Shown piece by piece: positions 31,299 to 35,997 of a stretch of DNA of 35,997 nucleotides. The stretch is from Alterinioella sp963975135 (GTDB lineage Bacteria > Pseudomonadota > Alphaproteobacteria > Rhodobacterales > Rhodobacteraceae), in contig CAXBGQ010000004.1 in the NCBI GenBank assembly GCA_963975135.1, positions 1 through 35,997 of the forward strand. Direction: 5' to 3'. The notes under the pieces were generated by a model. It was not told where the DNA came from, did no database searches, and worked only from the letters and a program-made list of their open reading frames with translations. The stretch's first letter is position 1; each line of letters opens with the position of its first letter. Both the position numbers and the translations under genes were made by a program.

Positions 31299-32444
31299 AT
31301 GTCAGATGTCACCATAGACCCGTCAGGTGCGTTCCTGACGCTCAAGACCCCCACATCCGCCCATCGCTTTCATGCGATCTGGCTGCGCGACAACGCCCAG
31401 GACCCTGAAACCCGCGCGCCGGGAAACGGGCAGCGATTGATCGCGCTGCGTGACATCCCGAAGGACACGCGCATCGGATCCGCCGAATTGGGCGGCGACA
31501 CTCTGAACGTCAGCTTTGCGCCGGAAGGCAAGACCGTTGCCTATGATCTTGGCTGGCTGATGGCCAATGCCTATGACCGAACCGGCGCGCGCAACCACGG
31601 TTGGACGGCACCCGAGATTGAAGTCTGGGACGCGGGGCTGATGCAGGATGTGCCAGTTGGCGATTTCAAGGAATTGTCCGGCAACGCCGATGCGCTGCGC
31701 CGATGGCTGGGGCTGGTGACCCGCTATGGCTTTGGCAAGATAGTGAACGGTCCCATTGAAAGCGGGGCGCTGTTCAAGGTTGTCGATCTGTTCGGCTATG
31801 TGCGTGAAACCAATTACGGGCGGCATTTCAACGTCAGAACCGAAGTAAACCCGACAAACCTCGCCTTCACCGGCCTTGGCCTTCAGGCCCATACCGACAA
31901 TCCCTATCGCGATCCGGTCCCAACGGTTCAGGTGCTCTATTGCCTTGAAAGCTCGGCCGCAGGCGGTGAAAACATGGTCGTCGACGGTTTCGCCGCGGCG
32001 CTGCGCCTGCGCGAAGAAAACAAGGCCTATTTCGACGTTCTCGCCGACCATTGCGCCCGGTTCGAATATACCGGCGACAAGGGTGTCTGTCTGACCTCGC
32101 GCCGCCCGATGATCGAACTTGCGCCTGACGGGGAACTGGTTGCCGTTCGGTTCAACAACCGTTCCATGGCGGCGGTCACGGATGTGCCCTTCGACAAGAT
32201 GGACACCTATTACGCCGCCTATCGCCGCCTTGGAGAGATCATTGACGACACGGCGATGGAGGTCACTTTCCGGCTGAATCCGGGCGAAGGTTTCGTGGTG
32301 GACAACACCCGTGTGCTGCATGCCCGCAAGGGCTATTCCGGGGCGGGCACACGTTGGCTGCAGGGCTGTTATGCGGACAAAGATGGCCTTCGGTCCACCC
32401 ACGATGCCATGTCGCGCGAACACAAGCTGGAGGCTGCCGAATGA
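31299..32444 (+). CDS. 2-oxoglutarate/Fe(II) dioxygenase, TmpA/PhnY*-like
   Basis: A 381-residue gamma-butyrobetaine hydroxylase-like enzyme. The N-terminal domain has RFHAIWLRDNAQDPETR. The TauD fold holds the iron ligands His198 and Asp200 (AHTDNPY) and His341 (NTRVLHAR), with Arg352 (TRWLQG) for 2-oxoglutarate. It could be mistaken for a carnitine-pathway enzyme. It is coupled by a four-base overlap to an HD-domain oxygenase gene; this pair is known as TmpA/TmpB (hydroxylation then cleavage of 2-trimethylaminoethylphosphonate) and PhnY*/PhnZ (2-aminoethylphosphonate). TmpA is the likelier match because it resembles butyrobetaine hydroxylase. ATG 31299 follows AGGAT; an earlier in-frame start lacks domain support. 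Confidence 0.82.
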   Translation: MSDVTIDPSGAFLTLKTPTSAHRFHAIWLRDNAQDPETRAPGNGQRLIALRDIPKDTRIGSAELGGDTLNVSFAPEGKTVAYDLGWLMANAYDRTGARNHGWTAPEIEVWDAGLMQDVPVGDFKELSGNADALRRWLGLVTRYGFGKIVNGPIESGALFKVVDLFGYVRETNYGRHFNVRTEVNPTNLAFTGLGLQAHTDNPYRDPVPTVQVLYCLESSAAGGENMVVDGFAAALRLREENKAYFDVLADHCARFEYTGDKGVCLTSRRPMIELAPDGELVAVRFNNRSMAAVTDVPFDKMDTYYAAYRRLGEIIDDTAMEVTFRLNPGEGFVVDNTRVLHARKGYSGAGTRWLQGCYADKDGLRSTHDAMSREHKLEAAE

Positions 32445-33034
32445 AGCCCGCGATCGACACGCTGACCCGCGATACCATCGTGGATTTTCTGGGCTCCATC
32501 TTTGATCGAAGGGGCAGTGAGGAATACCTGGGCGAGCCTGTCAGCATGGGCGAACACATGCTTCAGGGCGCGACCATTGCCGAACAGAATGGACAACCCG
32601 AAGAGATCATCGTTGGCGCGTTGCTCCATGATATAGGCCATTTTACCAGCGAATTCGGTACCTTTACGATGCAGGACACCGAAGACCGCCACCACGAAGA
32701 TGCCGGTGGCGAAGTGTTGGAACGCTTTTTCCCGACGGTCATCACCGATTGCGTTCGCTACCATGTGGCCGCCAAGCGATATCTCTGCGCGACACGGCCG
32801 GAATATTTCAAACGGCTGTCCGAGGCGTCGATCCACTCGCTCAATCTTCAGGGCGGTCCGATGACCCCCGAGGAGGCCGCGGCGTTTGAAAAGAACCCGA
32901 ACCTCGATCAGATCATCGCCGTGAGATATCTTGACGATGCGGGCAAGCGCAAAGATATGACGACCCCCGATTTCTGGCATTTCGCGCCAATGGTTCAACG
33001 GATGGTCGACCGCCATTTTGAGGCAAAGCCGTAA
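32441..33034 (+). CDS. HD-domain mixed-valent diiron oxygenase, TmpB/PhnZ-like
   Basis: A 197-residue HD-domain protein, the size of PhnZ (about 190). The HD core is LLHDIGHF (His63, Asp64); other likely iron ligands are His39 (GEHMLQ), His84 or His85 (EDRHHED) and His108 (RYHVAAKRYL). The N-terminal Y-L-G-E (Tyr29, Glu32) corresponds to the gating Tyr/Glu pair of PhnZ, and the VAAKRYLCATRPEYFKRLSEAS and RYLDDAGKRKD segments also match that enzyme class. These oxygenases split the C-P bond of a 1-hydroxyphosphonate to give phosphate and an acid, glycine for PhnZ and glycine betaine for TmpB. ATG 32441 overlaps the dioxygenase stop (ATGA). It would otherwise be annotated as an HD phosphohydrolase. 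Confidence 0.82.
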   Translation: MKPAIDTLTRDTIVDFLGSIFDRRGSEEYLGEPVSMGEHMLQGATIAEQNGQPEEIIVGALLHDIGHFTSEFGTFTMQDTEDRHHEDAGGEVLERFFPTVITDCVRYHVAAKRYLCATRPEYFKRLSEASIHSLNLQGGPMTPEEAAAFEKNPNLDQIIAVRYLDDAGKRKDMTTPDFWHFAPMVQRMVDRHFEAKP

Positions 33035-33055
33035 CCGCGCCAGACGATTTCCTTG

Positions 33056-33068
33056 GCGGTCCCACCGC
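33056..33068. terminator. Weak hairpin between convergent genes
   Basis: GCGGT (33056-33060) and ACCGC (33064-33068) can pair around CCC in the 37-base gap between the HD oxygenase and quinone oxidoreductase stops. There is no T-tract; only its place suggests a role. Confidence 0.25.
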
Positions 33069-33071
33069 TAC

Positions 33072-34058
33072 CTATTGCCCGTCGGCGATATTCAACACGA
33101 CATTGCCAATCGCATCGCCGCTTTCGACTCTTTCATGCGCTGCTGCAATATCCTCAAGCTGAAAGCGACTGTCGATCCTGGTCTGCAAACGTCCCGAGGA
33201 CAATGCGGCGGTAGCGCGTTGCAGGGCCGCAGATCTTTGATCGTCGGTCAATTCGTAGACCAGGAAGAAATTCAATTTCAACGAGTGGTAAAGCAGTTCA
33301 CGAAAGGGAACCGGCACATCGTTCATGTCGTTGGAGCCATAGCAGATCAACGAGCCGTGCGGCCTCAGAACAGACTGGCGGAGCAGGTCGACCGACGAAG
33401 AAAAATCCATGTCGATGAAGGCATCCACCGCTCGGCCGCCATTTGCCTCAAGAACCCGTTTTCCAAAATCCGGATCCCGGTAATCCACAACCGCGACGGC
33501 TCCGGCTTCCTTCACAATCGGTGCCCGCCGCGTTGACGCAGAGCCAATGACCTTCATCCCGCGTTCTGTCGCCAATTGGGTCACATAATGCCCGACCGCA
33601 TTTCCGGCACCGGTAACCAATAGCGTTTCAGCGTCGCAGGCGCTGGCAAACTCTACTGCCTGAATTGCCGTCAGCAGCGGAATCCCGGCACAGGCCCCCA
33701 CGTCGAACCCGACGCCTTCGGGCAGGGCAACCGCCTGATGTGAGGGAAGCGTGATGTATTCAGCAGCCGTGCCGTTGCGGCGTTGCCATTGACCGTTCCA
33801 AAGCCACACACGCTCACCAACGCGCCGCTCGGAAATGCCGCCACCAACCGCTTCGATGATACCTGCACCATCGCTATGCGGAACCACGTGATCCGAGGTC
33901 AGCGGGCGCGCCGCTCGGCTCTTGACGTCCGAAGGGTTCACGCCCGAGGCTTGTATCCTGACCAGAACCTCGCCCTTTGCAGGTTGGGCCACGGGCAAGG
34001 TGCCGACAATCAGAACATCGGTGGCGGGACCATTTTCCCGGTAGAAAGCGGCTTTCAT
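33072..34058 (-). CDS. NADPH:quinone oxidoreductase family protein (MDR)
   Basis: A 328-residue medium-chain dehydrogenase/reductase of the zeta-crystallin/quinone oxidoreductase type. The catalytic domain opens MKAAFYRENGPATDVL with ASGVNPSDVKSR. The NAD(P)-binding site is TLLVTGAGNAVGHYVTQLA, a variant of the usual AAGGVG in which V-T-G-A-G-N-A-V-G takes its place. No zinc-ligand cysteines are seen, as expected for the quinone-reductase branch. It reduces quinones or enones with NADPH; the true substrate is unknown. ATG 34058 follows GGGGAGA. It is convergent with the phosphonate oxygenase operon and shows no evident functional link to it. Confidence 0.85.
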   Translation of the reverse strand: MKAAFYRENGPATDVLIVGTLPVAQPAKGEVLVRIQASGVNPSDVKSRAARPLTSDHVVPHSDGAGIIEAVGGGISERRVGERVWLWNGQWQRRNGTAAEYITLPSHQAVALPEGVGFDVGACAGIPLLTAIQAVEFASACDAETLLVTGAGNAVGHYVTQLATERGMKVIGSASTRRAPIVKEAGAVAVVDYRDPDFGKRVLEANGGRAVDAFIDMDFSSSVDLLRQSVLRPHGSLICYGSNDMNDVPVPFRELLYHSLKLNFFLVYELTDDQRSAALQRATAALSSGRLQTRIDSRFQLEDIAAAHERVESGDAIGNVVLNIADGQ

Positions 34059-34434
34059 CGTATCTCCCCATTTCATGGCAGGGCTGGGTGCCTGTGCATC
34101 CGGTTACGCTACTTTCGCCATCGCAAAGCTGCAACTGGCAGAACACCAGTTATAGCCAAGAATGAAGCCTCGAACCGCTTGTGTCGCAGGTTGCCGCGCA
34201 TGTTTCCCTATGCCCCGGGCATGCCCCCGGAACGTCATGGAGAAAAATTGATCAATGGAGGAAGCCCCAGGCCCGAAAGCCCTGAAACGCGCGCATTATC
34301 GGCCAACAATGCGGCCTCAAGAAACAATCGCCGCAATTCCGCCACGATGTTCGGATATTGTTTCCAAAGGCGGCATAAATAGACATCATAAGTCGAGCAG
34401 GCCGCCTGACCAACTTTCCTCCCTGGACTAGAAC
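34059..34434. other. Non-coding gap, possible plus-strand transcript
   Basis: About 375 bases upstream of the quinone oxidoreductase gene. It should hold that gene's promoter. A short minus-strand frame (34235-34444) has no domain I know and its GTG start lies inside a hairpin. A plus-oriented terminator closes the gap at 34435-34468 although no plus-strand gene precedes it, so a small RNA or small gene may be present. Confidence 0.35.
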
Positions 34435-34468
34435 CGGGCCGCACCTCTCCCAGGCGGCCCGTTTTCTT
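34435..34468 (+). terminator. Rho-independent terminator, plus orientation
   Basis: CGGGCCGC (34435-34442) pairs with GCGGCCCG (34454-34461) around 11 bases and is followed by TTTTCTT on the plus strand. On the minus strand the T-run is absent, so it is not a standard terminator for the EamA gene, whose stop is 12 bases away. Confidence 0.6.
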
Positions 34469-34472
34469 GTGG

Positions 34473-35342
34473 TCACCGGCGAAACAGCATGTCCTTTGCC
34501 GCCAGAACGGCCCCCGCCGTAATCAGCAGGCTGGCCAGACCGATGGTCCAGGTAAAGACCCCCATACCAAAGGTGATCAGAACGAAGGTGGACAGCAGTG
34601 GCGCGGCGTAGCTGGCCGCGCCCAGAACCTGAATATCGCCGCGCTTCACCCCGATATCCCAGGCATAAAACGCCAACCCGACAGGCCCGAGCCCCAGACC
34701 CAGAACCGCCAGCCACTGGCCCGGGCCTGCGGGCCACACCGTTTCCTCAAGCGCCAGGTGCGCCAGCGCGGCCAGCACTGCGGTCACCAGGCAGAACCCG
34801 GTCACCACATCGGTCGAAACGGCGCTGAACCGGCGCGACAGGACCGAATAGGAGGACCAGAAAAGCGCCGCCAGCAACGCCAGCCCATAGCCCGGCAGAT
34901 AGGCCGCATCGGGCACCACCATGCGCCCGCCGGTCACGATCAAAATCGCCCCGGCAAAGCCCAGGACCGCACCGGCAACATGGTGCAGACCCAACCGTTC
35001 GCCCGGGGCCAGCGCCGACATCAGCACGATCAAGAGCGGCCAGAGATAGGCAATCAGGCTTGCATCGATTGCCGGGGCCGCGCGCAGCGCCGAGAAATAA
35101 AGGAAGTGGTAGCCAAAGAGCCCGCCGACCCCCAGTGCCCAGACCCGCCAACCCTGCCGCAGCGCCCGCATCGCATGCGGCCGGAACGGCCAGCTCAGCG
35201 CCCCGGCTGCCCCTGCGATGGCAAAGCTCATGGCGGTGAGCTGAAGCGGTGGAACAGCGCCGCTTGCGGCGGTGAAATAGGCCAGCAAAGCCCAAAGAAG
35301 GACGGCAATGAACCCGATGGCGGTGGCAGTGGTGCGGGGCAT
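34473..35342 (-). CDS. EamA-family (DMT) transporter
   Basis: A 289-residue drug/metabolite transporter superfamily protein with about ten hydrophobic segments in two EamA repeats. Repeat one runs from TAIGFIAVLLWALLAYFTAA to AVLGFAGAILIVTGG, repeat two from GYGLALLAALFWSSYSVLSRRF to the C-terminal LITAGAVLAAKDMLFRR. Family motifs such as ALRAAPAIDASLIAYLWPLLIVL and the repeat-two YAAPLLSTFVLI are seen. It likely exports or exchanges amino acids or small metabolites; none can be named. ATG 35342 (MPRTTATAIGF) is chosen over an in-frame TTG at 35396 that would overlap the SRAP gene. It lies 28 bases after that gene's stop, so the two may be co-transcribed. Confidence 0.85.
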   Translation of the reverse strand: MPRTTATAIGFIAVLLWALLAYFTAASGAVPPLQLTAMSFAIAGAAGALSWPFRPHAMRALRQGWRVWALGVGGLFGYHFLYFSALRAAPAIDASLIAYLWPLLIVLMSALAPGERLGLHHVAGAVLGFAGAILIVTGGRMVVPDAAYLPGYGLALLAALFWSSYSVLSRRFSAVSTDVVTGFCLVTAVLAALAHLALEETVWPAGPGQWLAVLGLGLGPVGLAFYAWDIGVKRGDIQVLGAASYAAPLLSTFVLITFGMGVFTWTIGLASLLITAGAVLAAKDMLFRR

Positions 35343-35370
35343 GGCAGGCTTTCTTTGGTGACGCCGTGCC

Positions 35371-35997
35371 TTACCCTTGCCCGCCTTGTTCGGCAAGCGG
35401 CGCGATCAGGTCCGCGCCCTCTGCCCGATTGGAATTCACCGCCCGGTCGACGCGGAACGCCTCGAACCGCTCTGCCGGTGCCGGACCCATCAACAAGGCC
35501 GCGCCTTTGCCGTCCTCGCCCAGCCATTTGGCCCAATCCTCCGGCGCGAGGCTGACCGGTTCGCGGTGGTGGATATGCGACAGGCCCGCGCCCGCCGCGC
35601 AGGTCACGATGGCCAGCGTGGTGACCTGCGCCTCGCCATGCGCCCAATCCTGCCAGATCCCCGCCAGCACCAGCGGCGCACCATCGGCGGGGTGGATATA
35701 CCAGGGCAGACGATTGCCATCGTCATCGCTGGTCCATTCATAGAACCCGGTCGCGGGAACCAGACAACGCCGGTCGCGGCAGGCGGCCCGGAAGGCGGGC
35801 TTTTCCGTGATGGTTTCGGCGCGGGCGTTAATCAGAAGGGGACCGCCGGTAGGCGTTTTGTACCAATGCGGCAGGAACCCCCACCGCATCGGCCGATACC
35901 GACGAAACCCAGAATCCGAAGTGACTACGCCCACCATCTGTGCCGGGCAGATATTGTAGCGGGGGCTGTCGGGAAGGTCGTTGGCGGGTGCAGCCCC
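35371..35997 (-). CDS. SRAP (YedK/HMCES) family protein, N-terminus outside the window
   Basis: The minus strand is open from the window edge to a TAA at 35373-35371, giving the last 208 residues of an SOS-response-associated SRAP protein. Seen in order are SPRYNICPAQ, YRPMRWGFLPHWYK, LINARAETITEKPAFRAACRDRRCLVPATGFYEW and, further on, GAGLSHIHHREPVSL, whose histidine belongs to the active site. The family shields abasic sites in single-stranded DNA by a covalent bond from an N-terminal Cys2 exposed by self-processing. That cysteine (usual start MCGR) lies just beyond 35997 and cannot be checked. The internal ATG at 35937 is not the start, because PRYNI lies upstream of it. Confidence 0.9.
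   Translation of the reverse strand, partial: GAAPANDLPDSPRYNICPAQMVGVVTSDSGFRRYRPMRWGFLPHWYKTPTGGPLLINARAETITEKPAFRAACRDRRCLVPATGFYEWTSDDDGNRLPWYIHPADGAPLVLAGIWQDWAHGEAQVTTLAIVTCAAGAGLSHIHHREPVSLAPEDWAKWLGEDGKGAALLMGPAPAERFEAFRVDRAVNSNRAEGADLIAPLAEQGGQG

Noticed and set aside
34248..34255. TTGATCAA as an FNR-type box
   Set aside because: The four-base spacer between half-sites is missing.
34410..34442. Minus-strand GAGGAAAG and a T-arm-like CGGTTCTAGTCC suggesting RNase P RNA or a tRNA fragment
   Set aside because: The rest of the RNase P core is absent, the T-loop lacks the conserved purine, and no D-arm, anticodon arm or acceptor stem can be drawn.

Overview
The window looks like chromosomal DNA of a marine-type alphaproteobacterium of the Rhodobacterales (Roseobacter group). 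The grounds are high-GC coding sequence, three-gene TRAP transporters, DctPQM-style gene order, an FnrL-type TTGAY-N4-RTCAA operator language, NnrS, an MttB-family methyltransferase beside a dimethylglycine-dehydrogenase-like flavoprotein, and a phosphonate oxygenase pair of the kind known from Leisingera. No rRNA, convincing tRNA, CRISPR or complete mobile element was seen.

Region 1 (1-8161) is an anaerobic/micro-oxic respiration block. It opens with the N-terminus of a radical SAM protein (minus strand, cut by the window edge) and a divergent NAD-dependent epimerase, with a perfect FNR-type box between them. Then ubiX-ubiD (minus) and ubiT-ubiU-ubiV (plus) diverge from a second perfect FNR-type box. 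UbiU and UbiV carry the cysteine spacing of the iron-sulfur enzymes that hydroxylate ubiquinone precursors without O2. nnrS and a Crp/Fnr-family regulator, itself preceded by FNR-type boxes, follow.

Region 2 (8252-12596) holds a possible small gene and a cupin (plus), then a minus-strand TRAP operon dctP-dctQ-dctM-glcG. A strong 12-bp hairpin lies between dctP and dctQ. Region 3 (13126-18131) is a one-carbon/methylated-amine block, all minus: LysR regulator, MttB-superfamily methyltransferase and an FAD/GcvT fusion of the dimethylglycine dehydrogenase family.

Region 4 (18380-30155) is a catabolic cluster. malonyl-CoA decarboxylase, malonyl-CoA synthetase and a YciI protein run leftward. From the same promoter region a rightward operon carries an FAA hydrolase, a RutE-like malonic semialdehyde reductase, a second TRAP transporter and an intradiol ring-cleavage dioxygenase. 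A GntR/FCD repressor and a CoA-transferase close it. An AT-rich operator-like motif (core AAATCGATTTT, half-site AAGTCGATTTTT) occurs at the mat/FAA-hydrolase divergon, in front of gntR, and in front of the first TRAP operon 9 kb away. This suggests one repressor joins both transporters and the malonate enzymes in one pathway. A decayed IS6-family transposase fragment lies between gntR and the CoA-transferase gene.

Region 5 (30347-33034) is a LysR regulator divergent from a 2-oxoglutarate dioxygenase and an HD-domain diiron oxygenase. Together these look like a TmpA/TmpB (or PhnY*/PhnZ) organophosphonate-degrading pair. Region 6 (33072-35997) holds a quinone oxidoreductase, a 400-base gap ending in a plus-oriented terminator with no plus-strand gene before it, an EamA transporter, and an SRAP (YedK/HMCES) gene cut by the window end.
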